Source: HTCC2207 sp002685195
GTDB taxonomy: Bacteria > Pseudomonadota > Gammaproteobacteria > Pseudomonadales > Porticoccaceae
Length of the DNA stretch: 64,000 nt
Assembly (NCBI GenBank): GCA_051201675.1
Contig: CP179212.1
Coordinates: 1,736,001-1,800,000 of the forward strand
Reading direction: 5' to 3'
Of the stretch, positions 7,717 to 16,835 are shown piece after piece. The notes beneath the pieces were generated by a model. That model was given only the letters and a program-made list of their open reading frames with translations, was not told where the DNA came from and made no database searches. Position 1 is the first letter of the stretch. The number at the start of each line of letters is the position of its first letter. A program made the position numbers and the translations under genes.

Positions 7717-9111
7717 CTATTTTAATAAGTGACTTTTAATGATATCGAAGATCTCGGGCTGGGTAACCATCGCCGGAACTGAACCTTGACCAACATCATT
7801 ACTTAGCAGGGGTATGTTAACCCCGGTATGCTCCTCACTAACAAAGTCGTTAGTGGCGTAATTAACCGCCATGATGACGCCTTCACTGGTGTTAATACGC
7901 GCAACGTGGCCAGGAGTATAGACAGGCACGGGAATCCCAGAATAAAGAGTGCGCTCAGGCACTAACTGAGCTGCTTGACCATGATCAGCAGTCACCAAAA
8001 TAAGAGTGTCAGGGTGACTTTCAGCAAACTTTATCGCAACGGCCAAACTTTCGTCCAACTGTTTGAGTTCACCAATGCTTCCACAGGCCTTGCGCTGATG
8101 GGACTGCTTGTCAATTGACGCAGACTCAACCATCAGAAAGAAATTACGTTCGTCTTCTTCGGTGAGCCTGTCTAGTGCTGTTTGTGTCATCAAAGAGATA
8201 CTGGGTATGTCGATGTACTCTGGATTACTTTCGCAATCCATAGGTTCTGGATAGGTCACAGAACCAAGCATGGAGTGAATACGATTTAAAAAACTAGGGT
8301 CTGGCTTTTCTGCTGCTCGATCATCCTGTCCGCGCCACATCACAGGCATTGTGCTTGGAGAAAATAATCCAAGTAATTTCCCAGCGCCGCTACCATCTAG
8401 TTCAGTTGCATTACTGACAAGTTGGTAACCTGACTCTTTTGCCAACTCTAAGACCGTTTGATCGGAACCCTCTGCCAAAGGAGTAAAATGCTTCATGCCG
8501 CCCCCCAGCGCCACATGAACTCCCGAGTCAATTAGCTGTTCTGAAATAGACCCAAGGCCACCATTGCTTTTAAGGTCTGGAGAGCAATCAATAACCATAT
8601 CAAAATAAGGATCGGTGCCGACCATCATGTCAGGGTTTTCACAGTCCCGCGTACTGATGTGGGCATAGAACGAAGCAGGTGTCGCATCAGTAATACTGGC
8701 AGTACTTACTATGCCTGTTTTAAGCCCCTGCCGGTGAGCGAGTTCTACGATATTCACTAAATCTTTATCATCACCTGCGCTGGTACCGATTCGCCCGATA
8801 CTAGTAACAACTCCAGTGGCCATTGAGGTTGCACTATTTGCCGAGTCAGCAACATAAATAGCTTTATCCGGGTTGTCATTATCTATGGTCAACACCTGGG
8901 CGGTGCTTCGAAGTGGGAGGCGGTCAATCAACAGCTTGCCTCTGCTACCTACAAGATAATTACGAGCAATGGTTATTTGGTGATCATCCATACCATCACC
9001 AATGATTAAGATAACGCTCCCGGCAAAACTGGATACTGAAAATACAGAGGCCAATGCAAGTAGTGCTGCCCCAGAGTAGAACTTCGACAAGTTAAGATTT
9101 CTAAGACTCAT
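7717..9111 (-). CDS. Secreted alkaline phosphatase (PhoA family)
   Basis: A 464-residue periplasmic metalloenzyme that hydrolyses phosphate monoesters. A signal peptide of about 30 residues ends near SSFA. ILIIGDGMDDHQ carries the first metal aspartate; VADSANSATSMATG holds the nucleophile, expected to be Ser90 in the D-S-A context as in E. coli PhoA. ESASIDKQSH and TADHGQ supply later metal ligands. Length is typical of the family. The usual assumption would be a role in phosphate scavenging; no Pho box was looked for successfully in the 155 bp divergent region shared with the kinase at 9267. The gene heads a possible three-gene transcript with the GST and FGE-like genes. Confidence 0.9.
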   Translation of the reverse strand: MSLRNLNLSKFYSGAALLALASVFSVSSFAGSVILIIGDGMDDHQITIARNYLVGSRGKLLIDRLPLRSTAQVLTIDNDNPDKAIYVADSANSATSMATGVVTSIGRIGTSAGDDKDLVNIVELAHRQGLKTGIVSTASITDATPASFYAHISTRDCENPDMMVGTDPYFDMVIDCSPDLKSNGGLGSISEQLIDSGVHVALGGGMKHFTPLAEGSDQTVLELAKESGYQLVSNATELDGSGAGKLLGLFSPSTMPVMWRGQDDRAAEKPDPSFLNRIHSMLGSVTYPEPMDCESNPEYIDIPSISLMTQTALDRLTEEDERNFFLMVESASIDKQSHQRKACGSIGELKQLDESLAVAIKFAESHPDTLILVTADHGQAAQLVPERTLYSGIPVPVYTPGHVARINTSEGVIMAVNYATNDFVSEEHTGVNIPLLSNDVGQGSVPAMVTQPEIFDIIKSHLLK

Positions 9112-9212
9112 AAGATTTGACCAATAGACTGTACTTTTTGGGTTGAATGACGTGTGATTATGCCTGTAATTGATTGCAAACGCGCGACCAGATTACAATT
9201 TTTGAGTTGTAG

Positions 9213-9218
9213 TATAAT
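9213..9218 (+). promoter_or_regulatory. Candidate -10 element for the glycerate kinase-like gene
   Basis: A perfect TATAAT lies about 50 bp before the ATG at 9267 in the 155 bp divergent intergenic region. No convincing -35 hexamer is seen 17 bp upstream (GATTAC-like sequence only), so this is a weak call. Confidence 0.35.
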
Positions 9219-9266
9219 TATTCCTCCTGATCTTACCCTTTTTAATTTTATTAGAATCCCTGTTTT

Positions 9267-10166
9267 ATGAGCAACCTTGCATTACAGCACTTTTTAGGCC
9301 GCCACCATCTCCCGGAATCCTATCTATCAATGGCGGAAAGCGCATTCTCACCCTTAATTGATGAATTCAACACTCAGTATCAGGTTAATCAAAAAACTTA
9401 CATTATTGGTATTAATGGTTGTCAGGGCTCAGGGAAATCCACCCTTGCAGATTATCTCTGCACGGTAGTTGCTGAAAAATATCACTTAGCGACCGTCGCA
9501 CTTTCTCTGGATGATTTTTATCTTACAAAAGCTGAGCGAATTGAACTTGCTAGAAAAATTCACCCACTTCTGGCCCAACGAGGGGTGCCCGGCACCCACG
9601 ATGTAAACCTAGCGATCGATACAATTAGTAGCCTGGCATCGGGCAACAAGGCGCTGATTACTCGTTTTGATAAAAGTATGGATGATCGTGTCCCTGAGGC
9701 CAATAGCGAAACGATCACAGGTCATATCGGACTCATTGTGATAGAAGGCTGGTGTTTTGGTGCAAAACCTCAGGCACCCAATAGTTTGATCGAACCAGTA
9801 AATCATCTTGAGCGCTTGGAAGATCCTGATGGCGTGTACAGAGATTATGTCAACACTGCATTAGCGACGCAGTATCCCCAATTATTTGAATTAGTAGATA
9901 GTACTGCAATGCTGCGAGCTCCGAGTTTTAAAACAGTATTTGAATGGCGATTAGAACAAGAGCAAAAGCTGATAGAGAAACTGAGATCAACAAAAACTGA
10001 TCCAGCGAGTGTCAGCACAATGTCGGACCAGGAAATAAGACGTTTTATTCAAAACTTTCAGCGCATTACCGAGCACTGCTTGGAAGAGATGCCAACTCGT
10101 GTTGATCATCTTTTTCAATTAAATGCAGCCAGACAGATTGTCGACTACAGAAAGCCGCAAGAGTAA
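9267..10166 (+). CDS. D-glycerate 3-kinase-like P-loop kinase (GLYK/YggC family)
   Basis: A 299-residue kinase of the phosphoribulokinase/uridine kinase superfamily. Walker A is GINGCQGSGKSTLADYL (about residues 48-64). LSLDDFYLT, a conserved Asp-Asp-Phe-Tyr block, RGVPGTHD, FDKSMDDR and VIEGWCFGAKP follow in the order seen in plant-type D-glycerate 3-kinases and their bacterial and fungal relatives (YggC, Tda10). The plant enzyme makes 3-phosphoglycerate from D-glycerate with ATP; activity of bacterial members is less well established. It is transcribed alone and divergently from the phosphatase gene. If active on glycerate, it could return carbon from glycine/serine metabolism fed by the one-carbon cluster at the left end; that link is inference. 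Confidence 0.8.
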   Translation: MSNLALQHFLGRHHLPESYLSMAESAFSPLIDEFNTQYQVNQKTYIIGINGCQGSGKSTLADYLCTVVAEKYHLATVALSLDDFYLTKAERIELARKIHPLLAQRGVPGTHDVNLAIDTISSLASGNKALITRFDKSMDDRVPEANSETITGHIGLIVIEGWCFGAKPQAPNSLIEPVNHLERLEDPDGVYRDYVNTALATQYPQLFELVDSTAMLRAPSFKTVFEWRLEQEQKLIEKLRSTKTDPASVSTMSDQEIRRFIQNFQRITEHCLEEMPTRVDHLFQLNAARQIVDYRKPQE

Positions 10167-10181
10167 CCTGTCTTTACACTT

Positions 10182-10598
10182 TTAAAGCGGCACCGCCCTC
10201 TGATTGAACTCACTAACTACGCGCAGTAGTTGTCGGCAGGTTATCTGGCCCACTAATTTACCATGATCTAAAACTGGGCGACGGCGGTGGCCCTTTTTAA
10301 TCATATCATCGGCAACATCAACAAGATCCGCGTGAATATCACAGTATTCGATGTCTTTGGTCATATAATCACCTGCCCTCCCAAGATCACCACTCTCATT
10401 ATACGTTGCATTCAGAATCGCTTTTAAGCAATCCATTTCAGATAATACGCCGACAAGATCACCATGCTCATTGACAACACAAATTCCAGATATTTTGTTG
10501 TCGAGCACTAACCCTATTGCCGTAGACATATCATCCTCAGCATGGATTTTGACCGGTCTGTGGATCATATAATCGCTAATATCAACTGAACGTAACAT
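10182..10598 (-). CDS. CBS-domain pair protein
   Basis: A 138-residue stand-alone Bateman module. CBS1 runs from MIHRPVKIHAEDDMSTAI to GVLSEMDCLKAIL; CBS2 from YMTKDIEYCDIHADLVDVADDM to LVGQITCRQLLRVV. Such pairs usually sense adenosyl nucleotides; no catalytic domain is attached. The frame is open back to 10679, overlapping nuoN, but ATG at 10598 has GGAG with six-base spacing and starts MLRSVDISDYM, so the shorter form is chosen. It lies 41 bp after nuoN in the same direction with no terminator visible between them, and may be a tail gene of the complex I operon. Its partner is unknown. Confidence 0.85.
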   Translation of the reverse strand: MLRSVDISDYMIHRPVKIHAEDDMSTAIGLVLDNKISGICVVNEHGDLVGVLSEMDCLKAILNATYNESGDLGRAGDYMTKDIEYCDIHADLVDVADDMIKKGHRRRPVLDHGKLVGQITCRQLLRVVSEFNQRAVPL

Positions 10599-10639
10599 AA
10601 ACTTCTCCATACTTTTGTGTCTGTGATCGAGATTAGGTG

Positions 10640-12061
10640 TTACAGGCCCCCAGCATAAGCAATAAAGGGTTGAGGCCAAGAGCCCAATAATAAAACTGAG
10701 ACTATTAGTGCTGCCGCTAGAATTTTCTCTAATTTGTTCGCAGTTTGCTCTCCACCTTGAGACGATTTACTCATGGCAAATATAACTCTCAGGTAATAAT
10801 AGATACCAACGGCACTACCTAATACTAATACACCTAGTAAGACCCACAGGTCTGATTGAATACCCACAGTAATGACGAAGAACTTTGCCATGAACCCTGC
10901 AGTTAATGGAATGCCAGCAAGAGACAACATGGCAACCGTGAGGGCAGATGCTTCAAGTGGACGGTACCAAAACAGACCTTCAAAGGCGCTAATATCCTGT
11001 CTTTTAACATCTTCTCCTGCAATGGTAGACACCACTGCGAAAGCGGCCAATGTGGTTACTAGATAGGCTGTTAGGTAAAAAGTAATACTCTGGCTTACCA
11101 ACTGAACATCCATGTATGACAAAGCAATTAATACAATAAGCAGATACCCAAAATGAGCAATGGAGGAATAGGCCAGTAGTCGTTTAATATTTTCTTGTCT
11201 CAGCGCCAGCCAATTACCAATCAACATTGAGGCGATAGCTAAGACGACCAGGGCTGTATTTAAACCGCTGTACTGATGGAGGTTGCCGTCGATATAAAAG
11301 CGTGTGAGAGCAACAAAAACTGCACCTTTTGAAACCGTCGCCAAAAAGCCAGTCACTGGAGTCGGAGCTCCCTCATAGACATCAGGTGTCCACATATGAA
11401 AAGGTGCAACCGATAACTTAAAGCCAATACCTGCCAGCACCATGGCAGTTCCTGCCATAATCAACATTGGATTTTGAACATAAGCCTCAGCGGCCCCAGC
11501 ACCGATACCAAGGTAACTGAGGCTCCCGGTTGCGGCATAAATCAGCGCAAAGCCGTATAGCAACATTGCTGATGCGCAGGCAGACAGGACTAAGTATTTA
11601 ATTGCTCCCTCAAGAGGCAGCTCGCCTTTTTCAGGAAACGCAATCATGGCATAAAGAGCGACGCCCATGAGCTCCATGCCCAGTAGCAAGGACACCATGT
11701 GACTAGATTGGATCAACACTACCGCACCTAATACCGATAGTACTAACAACAAATAGTATTCTTCCTTACGTTCACCCTCGGGTGAAAAGGTCTCTAAGGA
11801 CAATATTAAAGTTACAAAGGAAGAAATGATTATTAAGCTAGTAAAAAACAAACTCCAATGATCTACCTGCAAGAGAATGGTGACCGGCTGGGCAAAGTCT
11901 CGAGCGTAATGAGCTGCGAATAGCGCAAAAACAAAACCAACACCAGTGATCATGCTCGCGATGGACTGGTCTCTCTTGATAGATGCTTGAGTCATTAACA
12001 CAATGGCCGTCAGGGATAAAATTAAGATCGGCGCTAGCGCAGAAAACATTGCAGCGTTCAT
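10640..12061 (-). CDS. nuoN: NADH-quinone oxidoreductase subunit N
   Basis: An antiporter-like membrane subunit of complex I, 473 residues with about 13-14 hydrophobic segments, forming one of the proton-translocating modules of the membrane arm. Diagnostic stretches are GMELMGVALYAMIAF, KLSVAPFHMWTPDVYEGAPTP and IKRLLAYSSIAHFGY, which include the conserved lysine and the Pro-broken helices. It is the last nuo gene; its start overlaps the stop of nuoM by four bases, indicating translational coupling. Length is close to E. coli NuoN. Confidence 0.95.
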   Translation of the reverse strand: MNAAMFSALAPILILSLTAIVLMTQASIKRDQSIASMITGVGFVFALFAAHYARDFAQPVTILLQVDHWSLFFTSLIIISSFVTLILSLETFSPEGERKEEYYLLLVLSVLGAVVLIQSSHMVSLLLGMELMGVALYAMIAFPEKGELPLEGAIKYLVLSACASAMLLYGFALIYAATGSLSYLGIGAGAAEAYVQNPMLIMAGTAMVLAGIGFKLSVAPFHMWTPDVYEGAPTPVTGFLATVSKGAVFVALTRFYIDGNLHQYSGLNTALVVLAIASMLIGNWLALRQENIKRLLAYSSIAHFGYLLIVLIALSYMDVQLVSQSITFYLTAYLVTTLAAFAVVSTIAGEDVKRQDISAFEGLFWYRPLEASALTVAMLSLAGIPLTAGFMAKFFVITVGIQSDLWVLLGVLVLGSAVGIYYYLRVIFAMSKSSQGGEQTANKLEKILAAALIVSVLLLGSWPQPFIAYAGGL

Positions 12062-13593
12062 CTAGCCACCTCCGCGACAGTATTTGCCGGGTCAGTGGTG
12101 AGCTCAAGTAGACTCTGTAAGACCGGATGCGCAGCATCAAGCACCGGTTGTGGGTAAATTCCTAGCACAATCAACGCAATCATCATCACTGCCATAGTGA
12201 GCATCTCTCGAGACCCAAAATCAATCAAACCATGATCTGCCCATTTTTTATTGACTTCGCCCTGGAATGATCTCTGCATCAGGAGCAAAGAATATGCGGC
12301 TCCGGTGATTAAGCCAGTGGCGGCAACCACGGTAATCCATGCGTTGACTTGGAAGAGACCCAAAAGGACCAAAAACTCTGCGACAAAATTTCCAAGACCC
12401 GGCAAACCCAGAGATGCAACAACAAAGAACATTGCAACAGCACCCATGCGGGGCATCTGCTGCCACAGACCACTCATTTGACGCATATCTCTTGTATGCA
12501 GACGCTCCTGCAATGAACCGGCAATCATAAATAAGGCGGCTGTGCTAAACCCGTGCGCTACCATTTGCATGACAGCTCCTTGAAGAGCGAGTTCATTCCA
12601 GGCATAAATACCCAGCAGGACAAAACCCATGTGGCTAACACTGCTATATGCAATGAGACGCTTGAAGTCAGTTTGACCAAATGCGAGGACCGCACCATAA
12701 ACTACGCCTGCGGCACCCAACAACATTGCAGGGTAAGAAAAATTCAAAGCTGCTTCAGGGAAAAGTGGAACAGCAAAACGGATAAGTCCGTAGGCACCAG
12801 TTTTGAGTAAAATTCCGGCCAAAATAACACTACCCGCGGTTGGTGCCTGGGTATGAGCATCAGGCAACCAAGTATGGAATGGGAACCCAGGCAGTTTGAC
12901 AACAAAAGCAACAAAGAATCCGAGCATGATCCAATGTGCAGTTTGTTCTGCCATCTGGGTATTTAACAAATCGAAATAGCTAAAGCTCCATACCCCAGTA
13001 TTGCTATGATTAATTGCCACAAGTGCCAGAACAGATATCAGCATGAGTAAGCCGCTGGCCTGGGTGAAAATGAAGAATTTCATAGCGGCATAACCGCGAT
13101 TCTCATGACCCCAGATCGCAATCATGAAGTACATGGGAATTAACATAACTTCCCAAAAAAGGAAGAACAATAGGAGGTCTAAGGCCATAAATACACCCAG
13201 AACCCCAGCCAGTGACCATAATAAATTAGCTTCAAAAAAGCCTTTTCGTACGACTATATCGGTCCAAGAAGCACTAATGGCAATCGCTCCCAAAATCAAG
13301 GTCAACAAAACCATAAGCAAGCTAATACCATCCAGAGCTAACTCAATACTAATGCCAAAAGCAGGTATCCAGTCAGCCTTGAAGTGCATCAACCAAGTCG
13401 ATGGATCGTTGGCTACTGGAGCCTGCAGTTGAGTGATTTCAGGCATGCCAGAAAGACAGACCAGGAGATAGAGCAAATCGATCAGTACCACGGCCATGGC
13501 TACTTTGCGCGGCATTGTATCGCCAAACCGCTCAGAGATCATGGCCAACAAACCACCAATGAGAAGGATGCCTATAAGGTTAACCATTATCAT
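12058..13593 (-). CDS. nuoM: NADH-quinone oxidoreductase subunit M
   Basis: An antiporter-like membrane subunit of complex I with 511 residues and many membrane helices. It carries DLLLFFLFWEVMLIPMYFMI with the conserved Glu in a membrane helix, KLPGFPFHTWLPDAHTQAPT, and FKRLIAYSSVSHMGF. ATG at 13593 overlaps the nuoL stop by four bases; a second ATG two codons in is also possible. Role: one of three proton pathways in the membrane arm. Nothing unusual was noted. Confidence 0.95.
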   Translation of the reverse strand: MIMVNLIGILLIGGLLAMISERFGDTMPRKVAMAVVLIDLLYLLVCLSGMPEITQLQAPVANDPSTWLMHFKADWIPAFGISIELALDGISLLMVLLTLILGAIAISASWTDIVVRKGFFEANLLWSLAGVLGVFMALDLLLFFLFWEVMLIPMYFMIAIWGHENRGYAAMKFFIFTQASGLLMLISVLALVAINHSNTGVWSFSYFDLLNTQMAEQTAHWIMLGFFVAFVVKLPGFPFHTWLPDAHTQAPTAGSVILAGILLKTGAYGLIRFAVPLFPEAALNFSYPAMLLGAAGVVYGAVLAFGQTDFKRLIAYSSVSHMGFVLLGIYAWNELALQGAVMQMVAHGFSTAALFMIAGSLQERLHTRDMRQMSGLWQQMPRMGAVAMFFVVASLGLPGLGNFVAEFLVLLGLFQVNAWITVVAATGLITGAAYSLLLMQRSFQGEVNKKWADHGLIDFGSREMLTMAVMMIALIVLGIYPQPVLDAAHPVLQSLLELTTDPANTVAEVAR

Positions 13594-15440
13594 TGGAGCA
13601 CCCCCGTTGATAGATTAGCCGCAAGGGTAATGAGGATAATCAGTCCCGCCACCATGCTGGCAAGATACCAGCGCATTCGTCCCGTTTGAGCTGCGCTCAG
13701 CCAATGGTTAAATGTCTGATTTAAAGCTACGATCAAGCCATATATGCCATCGACGGGCTCTGATTTGAGTAAATTAGCCAGACCATAATAAGGGCGCACA
13801 AATAAATGATCATAGAGCCAATCAATACCCCAACCGCTTAGCCAGAAGTTACCAAGACTTTTACCTACAGTAGAGTTAGCTAGACCATCAACATTTAAAC
13901 GACGGTTGAAAAATACAAGGTAAGCTATGAGCAAACCCACTAGCGGCACTGAAATAGACACATACTCAACCCAGTGAGCTGGATGACTACCATCGCTAGC
14001 GGGGAATACCTCTGCCACTGGGATCATAAAATAACCACCAATCATAGCCAAGAAGCACAGTACTGACAGCGGAACAGCCATGCGCCAGCCTGTATCTTTG
14101 TCTGTCTCGGTGTTCGCTTGACCAAAGAACACCACAAACACAAGTCTGAAGCTATATATCGCCGTTAATAGAGCTCCCAAAAGACCGGCCATCCATAAAC
14201 CGGGCCCCAAATCAGGGAGTTGATATGCCTGCAGCAAAATTTGGTCTTTACTGAAGAATCCAGAGGTCATAGGAAGCGCTGCCAGTGCTGCTGAGCCGAT
14301 CATAAAGCTCCAAAATGTCACAGGCATACGGGTTCGAAGACCACCCATTTTGAAAATATTATGCTCGTGATGGAGACAATGAATAATGGCACCTGAGCCT
14401 AAGAATAGTAACGCTTTAAAAAATGCGTGGGTCATCAGGTGGAAAATACCCGCACTCCAAGCCCCTACCCCAAGCGCCAGAAACATATAACCAATCTGGC
14501 TAATCGTAGAGTAGGCTAAAATGCGCTTGATATCAGTTTGCATGAGCGCCGTAAACGCTGCCATCAAGGAGGTGGCTATACCAATAACAGCTACAACGGT
14601 CATTGCCGTAGGGGCTAAAAGAAAAAGCCCATGAGTGCGTGCTATAAGATAAACACCAGCAGTAACCATGGTCGCGGCATGAATAAGAGCACTGACTGGA
14701 GTTGGGCCCGCCATGGCATCAGGTAACCAGGTATGTAAAGGCAGTTGTGCCGATTTACCAACAGCTCCGCAGACTATTAATAAGCAGGCGACAAGAGGAA
14801 TACTATCACCAATCTGCCAGGTTTGATTAGCCGCTCCCACCATGGCTTGAATATCTAATGTTCCCAATTCAGTGAACAACAGTAGTAACCCTAGCGCCAT
14901 TGCGGTGTCACCGATACGAGTGACAATGAATGCCTTTCGTGCGGCATGACCATTGGCGTTATGTTGGTACCAGAAACCCACTAACAGATAACTGCAGACA
15001 CCTACACCTTCCCAGCCTAAGTAAAGTAATAATAGGTTGTCGGCCATCACTAGAATCAACATAGCTGCAACAAACATATTAAGGTAAGCGAAGTAACGAG
15101 CATAGCTTGGGTCTTTCTCCATAAATTCTGTGGAGAAAAGATGGATTAAAAATCCAACACCAGTAATCACGGACATCATGACTAGCGTCAATCCATCAAA
15201 ATAGAAGGAGATACCCGGGGCAAAACCCGCCACTTCCATCCATGTCCAAAGCGAAGCCTGAATTACCTGTTGATTTTGCATAAACTCAACAGCCAACACT
15301 AATGTCAAGAGGGCTGAAATACCGACTGATGCAACACCTAAAACCCCAATATGGGTTGTTTTAAGGCGAGAGCCAAAAAGCATCAGAGCTACTGAACTCA
15401 GGAAGGGAATCAGTGGTATTACCCAAATAGTCTCACTCAT
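13590..15440 (-). CDS. nuoL: NADH-quinone oxidoreductase subunit L
   Basis: The distal antiporter-like subunit of complex I, 616 residues. LLLYLGWEGVGVCSYLLVGFW, SAQLPLHTWLPDAMAGPTPVSALIHAATM and IKRILAYSTISQIGYM are classic NuoL blocks holding the membrane-embedded charged residues. The C-terminal part should form the long lateral helix that ties the membrane arm together (RMRWYLASMVAGLIIL at the end). The start ATG lies two bases after the nuoK stop. Confidence 0.95.
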   Translation of the reverse strand: MSETIWVIPLIPFLSSVALMLFGSRLKTTHIGVLGVASVGISALLTLVLAVEFMQNQQVIQASLWTWMEVAGFAPGISFYFDGLTLVMMSVITGVGFLIHLFSTEFMEKDPSYARYFAYLNMFVAAMLILVMADNLLLLYLGWEGVGVCSYLLVGFWYQHNANGHAARKAFIVTRIGDTAMALGLLLLFTELGTLDIQAMVGAANQTWQIGDSIPLVACLLIVCGAVGKSAQLPLHTWLPDAMAGPTPVSALIHAATMVTAGVYLIARTHGLFLLAPTAMTVVAVIGIATSLMAAFTALMQTDIKRILAYSTISQIGYMFLALGVGAWSAGIFHLMTHAFFKALLFLGSGAIIHCLHHEHNIFKMGGLRTRMPVTFWSFMIGSAALAALPMTSGFFSKDQILLQAYQLPDLGPGLWMAGLLGALLTAIYSFRLVFVVFFGQANTETDKDTGWRMAVPLSVLCFLAMIGGYFMIPVAEVFPASDGSHPAHWVEYVSISVPLVGLLIAYLVFFNRRLNVDGLANSTVGKSLGNFWLSGWGIDWLYDHLFVRPYYGLANLLKSEPVDGIYGLIVALNQTFNHWLSAAQTGRMRWYLASMVAGLIILITLAANLSTGVLQ

Positions 15441-15442
15441 AA

Positions 15443-15757
15443 TTAGCCCTGCATCCGATTGGCATGATCCATGTCCAGTGTTTTAAAGCGCTTTTGAACC
15501 TGTAAGACCAGTCCCAGACCCACCGCCACCTCTGCCGCTGCCACGGTAAGAATTAGCATAAACACAACCTGACCATCAGGTTGTCCCCAGTGAGCACCAG
15601 CAGCAACAAAAGCCAATGCGGCTGCATTGAGCATTACCTCCAATGACATCAATATAAATATAATGTTGCGCCGAATCATTAGACCAAGCATGCCTATAGC
15701 AAACAGAAGTGATGAGACCAGAAGAATATGATTAAGAGGGATATTAAGTCCGTCCAT
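15443..15757 (-). CDS. nuoK: NADH-quinone oxidoreductase subunit K
   Basis: A small membrane subunit of complex I with 104 residues and three transmembrane helices. It contains the conserved intramembrane glutamates in LMSLEVMLNAAALAF and AAAEVAVGLGLVL that belong to the E-channel relaying protons. Its start overlaps the nuoJ stop by one base (TAATG). Length is normal. Confidence 0.95.
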   Translation of the reverse strand: MDGLNIPLNHILLVSSLLFAIGMLGLMIRRNIIFILMSLEVMLNAAALAFVAAGAHWGQPDGQVVFMLILTVAAAEVAVGLGLVLQVQKRFKTLDMDHANRMQG

Positions 15758-16284
15758 TATTGGCTACTCCCCTTCTCGATATGATCTCTCTCGAGATAAC
15801 GACGACCAAGATGGAACGAACCAACTAGACCTGCTAATAGCAACATTGCTGATATTTCCACCGCTAACACATAAGGCCCAAAGAGTGATAGCCCGACCTC
15901 TTTTGCCGAAACCGCTGATACAGAGACTGGACCATTTACATCACTGATGACTACCAATAATTCCACTAAAAGAATCACCGATAACACCGCGGGTGCGGCC
16001 CATATACCTGGCTTCAACCATTGACGCTCCTGCTTATCGCCCTTCTCTCCCAAGTTAAGCATCATGATGACAAATACGAACAGAACCATAATCGCGCCAG
16101 CATAAATAACGATCTCCAAGGCTGCAGCAAATGGTGCACCAATGAGAAAGAAAATAACTGCAACTGCCAGTAATGAAACAATAAGATAAATGAGAGCATG
16201 AATCGCATTTGCTCTTGTCATAGCCATCACTGTGGCTATTAGAGCAACCGTTGCCGCTATATAAAAGAACACTATTTCAAGCAT
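15757..16284 (-). CDS. nuoJ: NADH-quinone oxidoreductase subunit J
   Basis: A membrane subunit of complex I with 175 residues and about five helices. The family signatures IHALIYLIVSLLAVAVIFF and ALEIVIYAGAIMVLFVFVIMMLN (the pi-bulge helix that takes part in coupling) are clear. The gap to nuoI is 36 bp, the widest inside this operon; nuoK overlaps its stop. The C-terminal tail is hydrophilic (GRRYLERDHIEKG). Confidence 0.95.
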   Translation of the reverse strand: MLEIVFFYIAATVALIATVMAMTRANAIHALIYLIVSLLAVAVIFFLIGAPFAAALEIVIYAGAIMVLFVFVIMMLNLGEKGDKQERQWLKPGIWAAPAVLSVILLVELLVVISDVNGPVSVSAVSAKEVGLSLFGPYVLAVEISAMLLLAGLVGSFHLGRRYLERDHIEKGSSQ

Positions 16285-16320
16285 GATCGACCCTCAGATC
16301 TAATAATCGATTAACTAAGC

Positions 16321-16835
16321 TCATGGCAGTAAACTCTTCGTGTCTATAGGTCTAGCTTCATTAAGTGCCTCACCTTTATCTTTAGAGGCGGTCTTCATTC
16401 CTGACACTCGATAAAAGTTATAATCAGGATACTTACCCACTCCATTAATCAACAAATGTTCTTTCTCATAGACCATGTTTTGGCGATCGTATTCACACAT
16501 TTCGAAATCTGGCGTTAATTGAATCGCATAGGTTGGACAGGCCTCTTCACACATTCCGCACATGATGCAGCGAGAAAAATTGATTCTGAAAAATTCAGGA
16601 TACCAAGTGCCATCTTCCCGAGTATCTTTTTGCAGTGCTATACAGTCCACCGGACAGGCTCGGCGCAGAGATTGCAAGCCACACAGCGCTCTTCTCCATC
16701 GGGATCGCGAGTCAACACGATACGGCCTCGATAGCGGGGAGCTAGATAGGGCATTTGCTCGGGGTACTCAACGGTTTCAGCCTTAGTGAAGGTATGCTTT
16801 AGCACTTCCCACATTGTTCTTAATTCACTTAACAT
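16321..16835 (-). pseudogene. nuoI: NADH-quinone oxidoreductase subunit I, interrupted by a one-base frameshift
   Basis: The peripheral-arm subunit carrying two 4Fe-4S clusters that pass electrons toward the quinone site. From ATG at 16835 (overlapping the nuoH stop as TAATG) the frame reads MLSELRTMWEVLKH up to ERCVACNLCA (residue 58), then leaves the family and stops after six more residues. The rest, ACPVDCIALQ to the normal end PIDTKSLLP, continues in the -1 frame. Total length is 515 bases, one short of 172 codons, so one base appears lost near 16658-16664, inside the first ferredoxin motif. Both halves match NuoI closely, including CIMCGMCEEACP. Because all other nuo genes are intact, an assembly or sequencing error is more likely than true loss of complex I, but a real mutation cannot be excluded. 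Confidence 0.85.

Noticed and set aside
10599..10679. N-terminal extension of the CBS protein overlapping nuoN
   Set aside because: The extra residues are antisense-free but show no family similarity, and a well-spaced GGAG supports the ATG at 10598.
16655..16667. Programmed ribosomal frameshift in nuoI
   Set aside because: There is no slippery heptamer, no run of identical bases and no obvious downstream pseudoknot; one missing base explains the data more simply.
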